A DNA stretch of 64,000 nt from an uncultured Paracoccaceae bacterium (GTDB lineage Bacteria > Pseudomonadota > Alphaproteobacteria > Rhodobacterales > Rhodobacteraceae). The notes beneath the pieces are model-generated. The model had not been told where the DNA came from, did not search any database, and worked only from the letters and a program-made list of their open reading frames with translations. Within the stretch, counting starts at the first letter, position 1; every line of letters starts with the position of its first letter. The position numbers were made by a program, and so were the translations under genes. The stretch is from positions 744,001 through 808,000 of the forward strand of contig CANNFQ010000001.1 of NCBI GenBank assembly GCA_947503925.1, in the 5' to 3' direction. This document shows, piece after piece, positions 1 to 8,566 of this stretch.

Positions 1-207
1 GTCTTTATCGACGATCAGGTGCAAGGTTTCTGCACCTCGGGCGGCTATTCTCATCACGCAGGCAAATCTATCGCCATGGCGCTGGTCCCACGCGCAGCAG
101 CAACCGACGATCTGACGGTCGAGATCGAAATCATGGGTCAGCGACGACCCGCAAAACGGATCACGACACCGCTGTTCGACCCCGACGGCGTCGTGTTGCG
201 CGGATGA
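1..207 (+). CDS. C-terminal fragment of a GcvT-fold (dimethylglycine/sarcosine dehydrogenase-type) protein, truncated by window edge
   Basis: Only the last 68 residues are inside the window. They carry the GCV_T C-terminal barrel pattern: a TSGGYSHHAGKS-like turn, followed by VEI-IMGQRRPAK and a PLFDPDG-V-LRG ending. In the family this domain closes the folate-binding GcvT fold of aminomethyltransferases and of FAD enzymes that demethylate dimethylglycine or sarcosine. The visible part cannot separate these. The stop codon overlaps the start of the next gene by four bases (ATGA), so the two are probably co-translated. Confidence 0.6.
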   Translation, partial: VFIDDQVQGFCTSGGYSHHAGKSIAMALVPRAAATDDLTVEIEIMGQRRPAKRITTPLFDPDGVVLRG

Positions 208-797
208 TCCCTATCCTGATCCTCGCCGCCGGATCATCTTCGCGGATGGGTGATCGGGATAAGCTGCTGGAAGATGTAGGCGGTCAACCCTTGCTGCGCC
301 AAAAGGTGCAGCGGGCCATCACAACGGGGCATCCGGTATGCGTCGCCCTACCCGCCCCGAATCACCCGCGCGAATCTGCCATCAGCGACCTGCACGCAAC
401 TTGCCTATATATCCCTGAAGCTGCCGAGGGCATGTCCGGCACCATGCGGGGTGCCGTGGCCCAGTTGCCCGGTAATGGCGCTTTCATGATGCTGCTCGGC
501 GATCTTGTCGCCATTGATACCAGCGACATGCAGGCGATTTTTACCGCCAACAAAACCCACACCAATAACCTGATCTGGCGCGGCGCCACGCCCGATGGCA
601 AACCCGGCCATCCGATCATTTTTGACGGCAGCCTGCGCCCGGCATTTCAAAACCTGTCGGGCGATGGTGGTGGCGAGGCGCTTGTCAAACCGCGAAGCAA
701 ACAAACTCACCTGACACGCTTCACCGATGATCGGTCGCGGCTTGATCTGGACACGCCCGAAGATTGGGCAGAGTGGCGGCGAAAGAACCCTACTTAA
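204..797 (+). CDS. MobA/MocA-like nucleotidyltransferase (NTP_transf_3)
   Basis: A 197-residue protein with the N-terminal nucleotide-binding signature LAAGSSSRMGDRDK at residues 7-20, and later LLGDL (residues about 97-101) as the probable metal-binding aspartate. This is the NTP_transf_3 family, which includes MobA (molybdopterin guanylyltransferase) and MocA (molybdopterin cytidylyltransferase). The length fits MocA/MobA. Its start overlaps the stop of the upstream GcvT-like gene. A cytidylyltransferase would fit the Mo-CO dehydrogenase encoded 36 kb away, but that link is inference. The exact nucleotide and acceptor cannot be told from the sequence alone. Confidence 0.75.
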   Translation: MIPILILAAGSSSRMGDRDKLLEDVGGQPLLRQKVQRAITTGHPVCVALPAPNHPRESAISDLHATCLYIPEAAEGMSGTMRGAVAQLPGNGAFMMLLGDLVAIDTSDMQAIFTANKTHTNNLIWRGATPDGKPGHPIIFDGSLRPAFQNLSGDGGGEALVKPRSKQTHLTRFTDDRSRLDLDTPEDWAEWRRKNPT

Positions 798-1443
798 ACA
801 GCAGCATGGATTCGACGCGGCGCAATGCCTTGCGGGCCGCACCGAAACGTTTCGTGCCTTCCTGCGTCGCCAAAGACGGACAAATCTGAAACAGCTCCTG
901 ACGCTGGGAAGGCTCGACACCTTTCAATGCGTAATCATTGGGCTGAAAGCTTTCAGTCCATGTTCCATCCGCCAGCACGATCTGGTGCTTGTCGAACATG
1001 AAATGCAGATAGGTCGTTCCGGGCACATTTACCGCATCAATCCCGGGCAACTTGGTCATATCCTTGGCGGCAACCAGCACCTCAACCTCACCAAAATGTT
1101 CGCGGGCCAGTTCGGACACCACAAGCATCCGGTGCTGTGGCGATACCAACATGTCACGTTCCGGCAGGTTGTTGCCAAGACTCCCTGAGCGGATCAAGAT
1201 CGGGCGCAGTTGCGGCGCGTTTTTCAACTCATCAGCAGGCAAGGTACGGTGCCCGGCCCAGACAATGCTTTGGATCCCATGATCACGGGTCAGGACACGA
1301 TCGCCGACGGTCAGGGTTTCGACCAGCCGTTCACCTTTTGGGGTCGCAATACGCGTACCAGGAGTAAAACAGGGCACAATCCGTGAAAAATCGGATCCTG
1401 CTTCATGCGGCTGAGCCGCGAAATCTGTTTTCATAATCATCAT
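790..1443 (-). CDS. Hint (Hedgehog/intein) domain protein
   Basis: A 217-residue protein. After a short leader it starts a Hint domain with PCFTPGTRIATPKGERLVE, where the Cys is the splicing/autocleavage-type nucleophile. This is followed by GDRVLTRDHG-Q-I-WAGHR and, about 60 residues later, SPQHRML (the conserved His block). Such stand-alone Hint proteins are frequent in Rhodobacterales and are often exported or attached to RTX-type proteins; their function is not known. The first of three near-adjacent ATG codons was kept because an AGTAGG ribosome-binding site lies 8-9 bases before it. The 3' end overlaps the convergent nucleotidyltransferase gene by 8 bp. A CtrA-type box lies about 150 bp upstream. 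Confidence 0.8.
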   Translation of the reverse strand: MMIMKTDFAAQPHEAGSDFSRIVPCFTPGTRIATPKGERLVETLTVGDRVLTRDHGIQSIVWAGHRTLPADELKNAPQLRPILIRSGSLGNNLPERDMLVSPQHRMLVVSELAREHFGEVEVLVAAKDMTKLPGIDAVNVPGTTYLHFMFDKHQIVLADGTWTESFQPNDYALKGVEPSQRQELFQICPSLATQEGTKRFGAARKALRRVESMLLFK

Positions 1444-1594
1444 GCCAAACGCCTACTACCTTTAACCAAACCGAACACAGCACCTCGCCGGATCGGCGCA
1501 CCAAAAACGATGCAAAACCATTCATCAACTTCAAAGCAGTAAATCTGCTTTTGCGTGTGTCCTGAATCTCTCAAACAACCAGACCAGAACAGTA

Positions 1595-1610
1595 TTAATA
1601 ATATGTTAAC
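1595..1610 (-). promoter_or_regulatory. Candidate CtrA box (TTAA-N7-TTAAC) upstream of the Hint gene
   Basis: TTAA at 1595-1598 and TTAAC at 1606-1610 are separated by exactly seven bases, the consensus spacing of the full CtrA site known from Caulobacter and used in Rhodobacterales. A third TTAA lies at 1613-1616. The site is about 150 bp upstream of the minus-strand Hint gene, with no other protein gene between. The ctrA gene itself is in this window. AT-rich intergenic DNA gives such motifs by chance at some rate, so the call is moderate. Confidence 0.45.
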
Positions 1611-1697
1611 CGTTAAGCTTTCGAAAACCAAGCTTCCATGAGGCAAAATATCACTTAAAATACTGGGTGGTTAACAATCATCCATTCTGGATCGTAT

Positions 1698-1783
1698 TGG
1701 TGCCGATGGAGAGACTCGAACTCTCACGATGTTGCCATCGGGGGATTTTGAATCCCCTGCGTCTACCATTCCGCCACATCGGC
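1698..1783 (-). tRNA. tRNA-Leu (anticodon CAA)
   Basis: On the minus strand the 86-nt gene begins GCCGATGTGGCGGAATGG, has a 5-bp anticodon stem GGGGA/TCCCC with loop TTCAAAA (anticodon CAA, reading UUG), a long class II variable arm (CGATGGCAACATCG), a T loop GTTCGAGTC and an acceptor end matching GCCGATG followed by an encoded CCA. The long variable arm plus the CAA anticodon makes leucine unambiguous. Confidence 0.97.
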
Positions 1784-1848
1784 CAATGCGCATTGCCTAA
1801 TCGGGCCTGCAACGCGCGTCAATCGCCGTTTTTGACTTTTTCGCGCTG

Positions 1849-2703
1849 TTACAGCCGGTTGGTGGAAAACGTATCACATTGCGACAGATCACCACTTTCC
1901 AGACCACGGGCAAACCAGCGCTGGCGTTGTTCGCTTGTACCATGGGTAAAGGTGTGCGGGCGCACGCGCTGGCCTGCATTGCGTTGCAACGTATCATCAC
2001 CTATCTGGGCTGCGGCATTCATCGCCTCGGCAATATCGCCACGTTCAAGACTGTTAAACCGTTCCTGTGCGGCGCGGGCCCAGACCCCGGAAAAACAATC
2101 GGCCTGCAATTCGATCCGTACTGACATTTCATTCGAATCAGCCTCGTTCATCTGCGCGCGCAATTGATTGACCTGACCCAGAATGCCCAACTCGTTCTGG
2201 ACATGATGGGCAATTTCATGCGCCACGACATAGGCGGCCGCAAAATCGCCCCCGGCCCCCAGACGCTGTTCCAGGGTGGTAAAGAATTCAGTATCCAGAA
2301 AAGCCTTGCGTTCGGGCGGGCAATAAAACGGACCCGTCGCGGTAGAGGCGCCACCACATTGCGACCGGGTTTGCCCCTTGAACAACACCAGTGTCGGGGC
2401 CTCATAGGTCCGGTCCAATTGTTCGCTGAAAATCGTGGCCCAAACCTCCTCGGTATCGGCCAGCGTGACGGACACAAATTCAGCTGCACGTTCATCCGCC
2501 GGGGTGATCTCGGCCGATTGCGCGCTCTGACCGCCGCCGCTACCGCCAAGGTCGACAAACTGGCTGACATCCACCCCGAAATACAGGCCCGCCAGCAAGA
2601 TCAACACGCCCGCAATACCGCCAACACCCCCGGCACGACGGCCACCGCCGCGTCTACGCCGATCTTCGATATTGCTGCTGCCGCGCCGTCCCTGCCACTT
2701 CAT
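1849..2703 (-). CDS. YpfJ-type neutral zinc metallopeptidase
   Basis: A 284-residue protein. It opens with an Arg/Gly-rich cytoplasmic segment, one membrane segment at about residues 29-45, a low-complexity Gly/Ser/Gln linker, and a periplasmic catalytic domain with the zinc motif HEIAHH (residues 162-167). The order and length match the YpfJ/KPN_02809 family of predicted membrane-anchored neutral zinc peptidases, whose substrates are unknown. The start at MKWQGRRG was chosen over an ATG 114 bases further upstream because GGGAG sits eight bases before it and because the extra N-terminus is not family-like. It is divergent from the YqaA-like gene. Confidence 0.88.
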   Translation of the reverse strand: MKWQGRRGSSNIEDRRRRGGGRRAGGVGGIAGVLILLAGLYFGVDVSQFVDLGGSGGGQSAQSAEITPADERAAEFVSVTLADTEEVWATIFSEQLDRTYEAPTLVLFKGQTRSQCGGASTATGPFYCPPERKAFLDTEFFTTLEQRLGAGGDFAAAYVVAHEIAHHVQNELGILGQVNQLRAQMNEADSNEMSVRIELQADCFSGVWARAAQERFNSLERGDIAEAMNAAAQIGDDTLQRNAGQRVRPHTFTHGTSEQRQRWFARGLESGDLSQCDTFSTNRL

Positions 2704-2815
2704 GACCCATTCTCCCAGATTTATTACCATCTTAGGCAGATTGATGGGGCACACAAGCTTGACGCCTTTGTCCAGCCATGGCCTAACGCGCGCGAAGATC
2801 ACGAAAGGGCAGAAC

Positions 2816-3394
2816 ATGCTGCGCCGCCTTTACGACTGGACGATATCATTGGCGCAATCGCCGCATGCGCTTTGGGCATTGGCAATCGTGTCTTTTGTCG
2901 AATCGTCCTTCTTTCCGATCCCGCCCGATGTGCTGATGATCCCAATGATCATCGCACGGCCATCGCGGGCCTTCCTGATCGCTGGGATCGCGACGCTGGC
3001 ATCGGTCGCTGGCGGGCTTTTCGGCTATTATATCGGCTCCGCCCTGATGGAGAGTTTTGGCCAGCCGATCCTCGAATTCTATGGCAAGGACGCAAGCTTT
3101 GCCGAAATGTCCGCCGTGTTTAATGAATATGGGGCCTGGGCGGTGGTTGTGGCCGGGGTCACCTTCCTGCCCTTCAAGGTCGTAACGATTGCGTCCGGTG
3201 TCACAGGCCTGTCACTGCCGGTGTTTATCCTGTCATCAATATTTGCGCGGGCCCTGCGGTTCTTCTTGGTCGCGACCCTTTTGTGGAAATTCGGCGAACC
3301 GATCCGGGACTTCATTGAAAAACGACTTGGCCTGATGTTTATCCTTTTCTGTGTGCTGCTGATTGGCGGCTTTGCCCTGATAGGTTTGCTATGA
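2816..3394 (+). CDS. YqaA-family (VTT/SNARE-associated) membrane protein
   Basis: A 192-residue integral membrane protein with about four to five hydrophobic segments and the FFPIPPDVLMIPM re-entrant loop typical of the VTT/DedA-related YqaA family. Relatives such as DedA, YqjA and VTT proteins take part in lipid scrambling and membrane homeostasis, but the YqaA branch is uncharacterised. The ATG at 2816 follows an AAAGGGC site. A longer frame starting at 2672 would have an atypical N-terminus and overlap the divergent peptidase gene. The last codon overlaps dsbB by ATGA, indicating one transcript. Confidence 0.82.
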   Translation: MLRRLYDWTISLAQSPHALWALAIVSFVESSFFPIPPDVLMIPMIIARPSRAFLIAGIATLASVAGGLFGYYIGSALMESFGQPILEFYGKDASFAEMSAVFNEYGAWAVVVAGVTFLPFKVVTIASGVTGLSLPVFILSSIFARALRFFLVATLLWKFGEPIRDFIEKRLGLMFILFCVLLIGGFALIGLL

Positions 3395-3855
3395 CACGAC
3401 AATTGCTCATCTTGCTGTCTGCAGGTGGATCGGCGGCATTGCTTGGCGGGGCCTATCTGTTTCAGGCGCTTGGCTATCCACCCTGTGCGATGTGTCTGTG
3501 GCAACGCTGGCCACATGTGGCCGCTATCCTGATCGGGCTTTTGGCCTTGCGGTTTCAGGGCTGGGTCCTGCCACTGCTGGGGTCAATTGCGGCAGGCATC
3601 ACCGGCGGATTGGGTGTGTTTCACACCGGGGTCGAACGTGACTGGTGGGAAGGCCCATCCAGCTGTACCGGCGGCAGCACCCTGAACGGGCTGAGCGGGT
3701 CTGACCTGCTGGCCATCGAAGGGCCGCGTGTGATCATGTGCGATCAGGTATCGTGGGAGTTTCTGACCCTGTCGATGCCCAGCTGGAATGCCCTGTTTTC
3801 CTTTGCACTAATGATCGGCTGGTTTATGGCCGTCTCAGCGTCGCGTCGACAATAG
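3391..3855 (+). CDS. dsbB: DsbB-family disulfide bond formation protein
   Basis: A 154-residue protein with four predicted membrane segments and the two redox-active cysteine pairs of the family: CAMC near residues 31-34 in the first periplasmic loop, and SSC...IMC in the second. DsbB passes electrons from DsbA to quinone. It is translationally coupled (ATGA) to the YqaA-like gene. Its 3' end overlaps the convergent Lrp-type regulator by about 20 bp. Confidence 0.85.
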   Translation: MTRQLLILLSAGGSAALLGGAYLFQALGYPPCAMCLWQRWPHVAAILIGLLALRFQGWVLPLLGSIAAGITGGLGVFHTGVERDWWEGPSSCTGGSTLNGLSGSDLLAIEGPRVIMCDQVSWEFLTLSMPSWNALFSFALMIGWFMAVSASRRQ

Positions 3856-4254
3856 CAGGCTGGTTTCCGAGCGTGTCACGCCTTCCAACCGGCGAATGGT
3901 GAATAGCACCTGATCAAAGCTTTCCAGCGTTGCGGCACCGATCTCTGCGATCAGATCCCAGGTGCCGTTGGTGGAATGCACCGCGCGCACTTCGGGAATT
4001 GCGGTCAGCCGTTTCATCGCCCGTTCGGCCCCCCTGCCCGCCACTTCCAGCATCATCAATCCGCGCACCGGGTCAGGGCGGATATCCGACCGGGTCAGCA
4101 CAGTGAAACCGGCAATCTCACCCGCTGCGACCAAACGGTCGAGACGGACACGCACGGTGCTGCGGGTGACGCCCAGCATCGCTGCCAATTCTGACAACGA
4201 TGCGCGGCCGTTCTGCTTTAGCGCTGCGATCAAGCGACCATCCAAATCGTCCAT
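3835..4254 (-). CDS. Lrp/AsnC-family transcriptional regulator
   Basis: A 139-residue protein with an N-terminal winged helix-turn-helix (residues about 1-55, LSELAAMLGVTRSTVRVRLDRL) and a C-terminal RAM/effector domain (ending in the -SETSLLLSTR type strand). It is transcribed divergently from arginase and ornithine cyclodeaminase across an 87-bp gap that holds a pair of 20-bp-spaced repeats. By the usual Lrp logic it should control that pair in response to arginine or ornithine (inference). Confidence 0.88.
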   Translation of the reverse strand: MDDLDGRLIAALKQNGRASLSELAAMLGVTRSTVRVRLDRLVAAGEIAGFTVLTRSDIRPDPVRGLMMLEVAGRGAERAMKRLTAIPEVRAVHSTNGTWDLIAEIGAATLESFDQVLFTIRRLEGVTRSETSLLLSTRR

Positions 4255-4262
4255 TCAGCTTG

Positions 4263-4300
4263 CCCATTTTGTGAAATGTATCCCCATTTTGCACAAATTG
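4263..4300. promoter_or_regulatory. Candidate operator of the Lrp-type regulator: two repeats 20 bp apart
   Basis: CCCATTTTGTGAAA at 4263-4276 and CCCATTTTGCACAAA at 4283-4297 begin exactly 20 bp apart, about two helical turns, in the gap between the divergent regulator and arginase genes. Spaced, helically phased half-sites are typical of Lrp/AsnC operators. The second copy is also an imperfect palindrome around TTTGCACAAA. Confidence 0.4.
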
Positions 4301-4341
4301 CCCGCTTACCCCACCCCCTATTTTGGACAACACTCCGCCGC

Positions 4342-5274
4342 ATGACACAAAAACACTGCATCTTAATCGGCGCCCCCGTCGACTGTGGCAAGCGGACACG
4401 CGGCTGCCTGATGGGACCTGACGCCTACCGCACCGCTGGCCTGAGTGAGGCGATTACCGAACTTGGCCATACCGTCACTGACATTGGCAACCTGACACCG
4501 GCCAAGGTTGACGTGCCGCCCGCCAAGAACATCCAAATCTATAAGTTGGCGGAAAATGTCGGCTGGACCCAAACCCTGTCAGAGGCCGCGCAGAAAGCCG
4601 CACCTGACGGTATGCCAATTTTCCTTGGAGGTGATCACGCGCTTGCCGCTGGCACCGTGGCAGGCATGGCCGCACATGCCCAGTCGGTCGGGCGACCGTT
4701 CTTTGCGCTTTGGCTGGATGCGCATAGCGACATTCACACGCCTGACACCACTGACAGCGGCAATCTGCATGGCACGCCCGTGGGCTACGTCACCGGGCGC
4801 GACGGGTTTGACGCCTACCCCGCCCTGCCCGCAAAGGTCGATCCGGCCAATATCTGCATGATCGGCCTGCGATCTGTGGACAATGCGGAACGGCAAGTGT
4901 TGGAAGGTGGCGACGTCATGCTTGTCGATATGCGCCGGATTGACGAAGAAGGGATCAGCGGACCTTTGCAGACGTTCCTGAACCGTGTCGCTGCGGTGAA
5001 CGGCATGCTGCACGTCTCGCTTGACGTTGATTTCCTTGATCCCGCAATCGCCCCCGCCGTCGGCACCACGGTTCCCGGCGGAGCCACGGTACGCGAGGGG
5101 CATCTTGTGATGGAAATCCTGTCAGATAGCGGGCTGGTCAGTTCGCTTGATCTGGTCGAACTGAACCCGTTCCTTGATGACCGGGGTAAGACTGCAACAT
5201 TAATGGTTGACCTGACCGCATCGCTTTTGGGGCGGCGGGTCTTTGATCGCCCAACGACAGGACGCTACGCATGA
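4342..5274 (+). CDS. rocF: Arginase
   Basis: A 310-residue protein of the ureohydrolase fold, hydrolysing arginine to ornithine and urea. Manganese ligands are visible in [10 protein letters not shown] (His99), WLDAHSD (Asp126, His128, Asp130) and SLDVDFLDP (the two late aspartates). The N-terminal block [17 protein letters not shown] is typical of arginase rather than agmatinase. The start at MTQKHC agrees with the family; a longer frame from 4276 would run through the operator region. The stop overlaps the start of ornithine cyclodeaminase (ATGA), giving a two-step path arginine to ornithine to proline. Confidence 0.93.
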   Translation: MTQKHCILIGAPVDCGKRTRGCLMGPDAYRTAGLSEAITELGHTVTDIGNLTPAKVDVPPAKNIQIYKLAENVGWTQTLSEAAQKAAPDGMPIFLGGDHALAAGTVAGMAAHAQSVGRPFFALWLDAHSDIHTPDTTDSGNLHGTPVGYVTGRDGFDAYPALPAKVDPANICMIGLRSVDNAERQVLEGGDVMLVDMRRIDEEGISGPLQTFLNRVAAVNGMLHVSLDVDFLDPAIAPAVGTTVPGGATVREGHLVMEILSDSGLVSSLDLVELNPFLDDRGKTATLMVDLTASLLGRRVFDRPTTGRYA

Positions 5275-6317
5275 ACCTTAAAGCATCAGAACTGGCCATG
5301 GTGCCATTTGTCAGCGTCGATAACATGATGCGACTGGTCCATCATATTGGCATGGAAAAATTCATGGCCGACCTTGCGCATGAGATCGAGGTCGATTTCG
5401 CCCGCTGGGAACTGTTCGACAAAACCCCGCGCATTGGCAGTCATTCCGACGTGGGCGTGATCGAATTGATGCCGACATCCGACGGCACGCTATACGGTTT
5501 CAAATACGTGAACGGCCACCCCAAGAACATGAAAGAAGGGCTGCAAACCGTCACAGCCTTTGGTGTCCTGTCAGAGGTTGATAACGGCTACCCGATCCTG
5601 TTTTCGGAAATGACCGTGCTGACCGCCTTGCGCACCGCCGCCATGTCTGCGGTGGCTACCAAACATCTGGCCAGCCCCGACGCCAAAACCATGGCAATGA
5701 TCGGCAATGGGGCGCAGTCTGAATTCCAATGCATCGCGCAAAAGGCCGTGAATGGGGTCGATACAATCCGGCTATACGATATTGATCCGGCAGCCACTGA
5801 AAAATGCGCGCGTAATCTGGAAAATGCAGGGCTGACCCTGATCCCCTGCACCACCCCCGAGGATGCGATTGAAGGTGCGGGCATCATCACAACCGCCACC
5901 GCCGACAAGGACATGCAGACCATTCTGACCGACAACATGGTCGGCAGCGGCGTACATATCAACGCCATCGGCGGCGACTGCCCTGGCAAGACCGAACTGC
6001 ACCGCGATATCGTCGCCCGCTCGACCGTTTTCGTGGAATACCCGCCCCAAACGCGGATCGAAGGCGAGATTCAGCAGATGGACCCCGACCACCCGGTGAC
6101 GGAGCTGTGGCAAGTGATCAACGGCACGGCCAAGGGGCGGCAATCAGCGGCGGAGGTCACGCTTTTCGACGGTGTTGGTTTCGCGATCGAGGATTTCTCG
6201 GCCCTGCGTTACGTCCATGACAAAATCCAGAACACGCCGTTCTATATCGACTTTGATCTGATCGCCGATCCGGACGATCCGCGCGACCTGTTTGGGATGG
6301 TCAAACGGGCGGGCTAA
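5271..6317 (+). CDS. Ornithine cyclodeaminase
   Basis: A 348-residue member of the OCD/mu-crystallin family. It converts ornithine to proline and ammonia with bound NAD. Visible are the dinucleotide-binding GNGAQSEFQ (about residue 144 onward) and the GGDCPGKTELH segment, whose aspartate is the catalytic acid in characterised enzymes. The full-length N-terminal substrate domain and the immediate coupling to arginase favour genuine ornithine cyclodeaminase over alanine dehydrogenase-type relatives. Confidence 0.92.
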   Translation: MNLKASELAMVPFVSVDNMMRLVHHIGMEKFMADLAHEIEVDFARWELFDKTPRIGSHSDVGVIELMPTSDGTLYGFKYVNGHPKNMKEGLQTVTAFGVLSEVDNGYPILFSEMTVLTALRTAAMSAVATKHLASPDAKTMAMIGNGAQSEFQCIAQKAVNGVDTIRLYDIDPAATEKCARNLENAGLTLIPCTTPEDAIEGAGIITTATADKDMQTILTDNMVGSGVHINAIGGDCPGKTELHRDIVARSTVFVEYPPQTRIEGEIQQMDPDHPVTELWQVINGTAKGRQSAAEVTLFDGVGFAIEDFSALRYVHDKIQNTPFYIDFDLIADPDDPRDLFGMVKRAG

Positions 6318-6410
6318 CGACGAAAACATCGCGCCGCATTTCATTGGTTGCCACTTAGGGTTGTCTTGATCATGTTAAGACGGATGTAAGACCGTCTCTT
6401 TAAAGTCCCG

Positions 6411-8069
6411 ATGAGGGGATTTATCGCGCGCATGACCAAGACGACCCATGACAAATATCAGGCTGTCAAGGCGACGGTCGAAATGTTCAATTTGGCCGCG
6501 GCATTACTGGATCGTGACGCTGGGTTTATATATAGGAACAGTCGTTTTAAGGCGAAGTTTTACAATCCCTCCGACAAGGTGAGCACATATTGCCTTCGCG
6601 ACCTTCTAACCGACCCTGACAAGACCCGGCTGGATACATTCTTTGCCAATGCTGATGCCAGCATCGCCTCGTTCAAATGCAATGTCGCGCACCAGTCTGA
6701 AACTTACGAACTGACGGTCGCACCACTTTTGGTTGACGGGGTCGCCACAACCTTCCTGTGCCAGATCAGCCCGTCACGGGCTGCCGCAGATGTAAAGCTG
6801 CGCTACCTGATGGATCATCTTGACCAGGGGGTGTGGGATTATGACACGCGAACGGACATTTTTGTGGTGTCGGATGAATGGCGGCGCATTCGCGGCATGG
6901 CCCCTGATGCGGACCCGATCCCGCCGGGGACAAACTGGCTCGACCGGATCCACCCCGATGACCGGACATCGCTGCAAAAGGTTTTTGAAGGACAGACGCG
7001 CGGCGAAACGGAAAGCATCAATATCCAATACCGGCACATCCATACGCAAGGACATTGGGTGTGGATCCTGTGCCATGCCAGAGTTGTAGCACGCGATGCA
7101 GATGGATTGCCGATACGTATCGTCGGCACCGATACTGACGTAACCCAATCGCGCAAAACCGAAGAGGACATGGCGCAACTTGCTGAAAAACTTAGGCTTG
7201 CGGTTGATGCAGCCGGGATCGGCGTGTGGGAATTCAATCCAAATAGTGGCAAGGTCCATTGGGACGACAGGATGCTCGCCATGTATGGGCTGACGGATGG
7301 TCAGAATGACCGCCCGGGCGAAGCATGGCAGAGCCATCTACATCCGGATGACCGCGACGATATGGTGGCCTATTCTGAACATTGCCAGGAAAACGGTTTG
7401 GACTTCAGCCGGGACTACCGGATCGTGACATCAGGCGGGGCGCTGCGTCACATTCGCAGCCGGGCCAGCCAGGTCAAAGTGCCTGGCGGTCAGCCGAAGC
7501 TGGTTGGAGTCAATATCGACGTGACAGAGGATTATTGCCGCGCAAAGGAATTGGAACAGGCCAAGGCGCGGCTCCATCACGAATCGCGACATGACGCCTT
7601 GACCGGATTGGCCAATCGCCGCCTGCTTGATGAAACCACAGCGTCGCTCAACAATCATGATGCGCATCGCAGCTATGCGGTGCTGCATCTCGATCTTGAT
7701 TACTTTAAAACGATCAATGACACTCTGGGACATGCGGCCGGTGACGCGGTGCTTGTCAAAGTCGGGCAAACACTCAAAAAGATCATTGATGATCGTGGGC
7801 TGGTCTGCCGGATCGGCGGGGATGAATTTGCTGTGTTTTTTGCAACCGCACCCAATACAAGACAGCTTCACTCAATTTGTAATGAGCTCATCAATGCGCT
7901 GAAAGAACCGATCATGTATCAGGGGCACCCCTGCAAAATCGGCGTCAGCATCGGTTGTGCCTTCGGAATAGGGCCTTCAGACAACCATGCGGATCTGTTC
8001 AAGCGTGCAGATGCCGCACTTTACGAAGCAAAATCCGCTGGACGCAACTGCTACCGTGTCGGTGCCTGA
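6411..8069 (+). CDS. Soluble PAS-PAS(-PAS)-GGDEF diguanylate cyclase
   Basis: A 552-residue protein without membrane segments. Residues about 20-115 form a weak PAS-like region. Two PAS_3-type sensory domains follow (about 130-250 and 260-380, each with a W(N/D)-D-R--HP(D)DR core). A C-terminal GGDEF domain carries RIGGDEFAVFF. Intact GGDEF predicts synthesis of cyclic di-GMP from GTP. The position nine residues before GGDEF is Asp, not the Arg of an RxxD inhibitory site, so product inhibition through a primary I-site is unlikely. An in-frame ATG at 6432, preceded by GAGGGG, is an equally good start (545 residues). No EAL domain is present. Confidence 0.88.
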   Translation: MRGFIARMTKTTHDKYQAVKATVEMFNLAAALLDRDAGFIYRNSRFKAKFYNPSDKVSTYCLRDLLTDPDKTRLDTFFANADASIASFKCNVAHQSETYELTVAPLLVDGVATTFLCQISPSRAAADVKLRYLMDHLDQGVWDYDTRTDIFVVSDEWRRIRGMAPDADPIPPGTNWLDRIHPDDRTSLQKVFEGQTRGETESINIQYRHIHTQGHWVWILCHARVVARDADGLPIRIVGTDTDVTQSRKTEEDMAQLAEKLRLAVDAAGIGVWEFNPNSGKVHWDDRMLAMYGLTDGQNDRPGEAWQSHLHPDDRDDMVAYSEHCQENGLDFSRDYRIVTSGGALRHIRSRASQVKVPGGQPKLVGVNIDVTEDYCRAKELEQAKARLHHESRHDALTGLANRRLLDETTASLNNHDAHRSYAVLHLDLDYFKTINDTLGHAAGDAVLVKVGQTLKKIIDDRGLVCRIGGDEFAVFFATAPNTRQLHSICNELINALKEPIMYQGHPCKIGVSIGCAFGIGPSDNHADLFKRADAALYEAKSAGRNCYRVGA

Positions 8070-8102
8070 CAAATCCGGCAACAAAACCTGGACTCGCTGA
8101 AG

Positions 8103-8369
8103 TCAGTGATACAAAAACTCCCCCGTTACATGGCGCCATTCGCCGGGGCTAATCATCTTGCGATGCACGAAGCGGACGGAATGCAGCGGGCCATCCAACT
8201 CATCCTGCCAATACCCAATAAATTTCAACAGCTTGTCATGATCCGGGGCCAGGTCATAATCCTGCCAGATAAAGGTATTCAACACATGTGGATGATCCGG
8301 CATGTGATAGAACATTTCCGCCGTGGTCAGCCCATAACCTGTCATCATCAATTCAGTCTCTGATTGCAT
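8103..8369 (-). CDS. Usg family protein
   Basis: An 88-residue protein matching the alphaproteobacterial Usg family, seen in YGLTTAEM-YHMPDHP--L-TFIWQDYD-AP and the C-terminal WRHV-GEF-YH. In other alphaproteobacteria usg was noted next to tryptophan biosynthesis genes, and no function is known. Here it stands alone, divergent from gyrA. A strong AAAGGAG ribosome-binding site lies six bases before the ATG. Confidence 0.85.
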   Translation of the reverse strand: MQSETELMMTGYGLTTAEMFYHMPDHPHVLNTFIWQDYDLAPDHDKLLKFIGYWQDELDGPLHSVRFVHRKMISPGEWRHVTGEFLYH

Positions 8370-8566
8370 CGCTGCTCCTTTCGTTTCTTGATGTTATCTG
8401 GAAAAGGATTGCAAAGTGATAAATTATGTCAACAAAAACAGCGTGTTATCACTGCATTGTGTCGGCTGCCAATCTGGGCCAGTATCGCCCATTGCACCCT
8501 ATATCAAGTGTCTGTTACAAGTGTCACAACGACATGTAGCAGTGTCAGTAATAGCAGGCGAGCCAC

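Noticed and set aside
1440..1646. 68-codon minus-strand frame upstream of the Hint gene
   Set aside because: No family-like sequence and it overlaps the candidate CtrA box and AT-rich promoter region; most likely non-coding.
8506..8546. Repeated AGTGTC words before gyrA
   Set aside because: Three short copies with irregular spacing (about 13 and 21 bp); too short and irregular to claim an operator.
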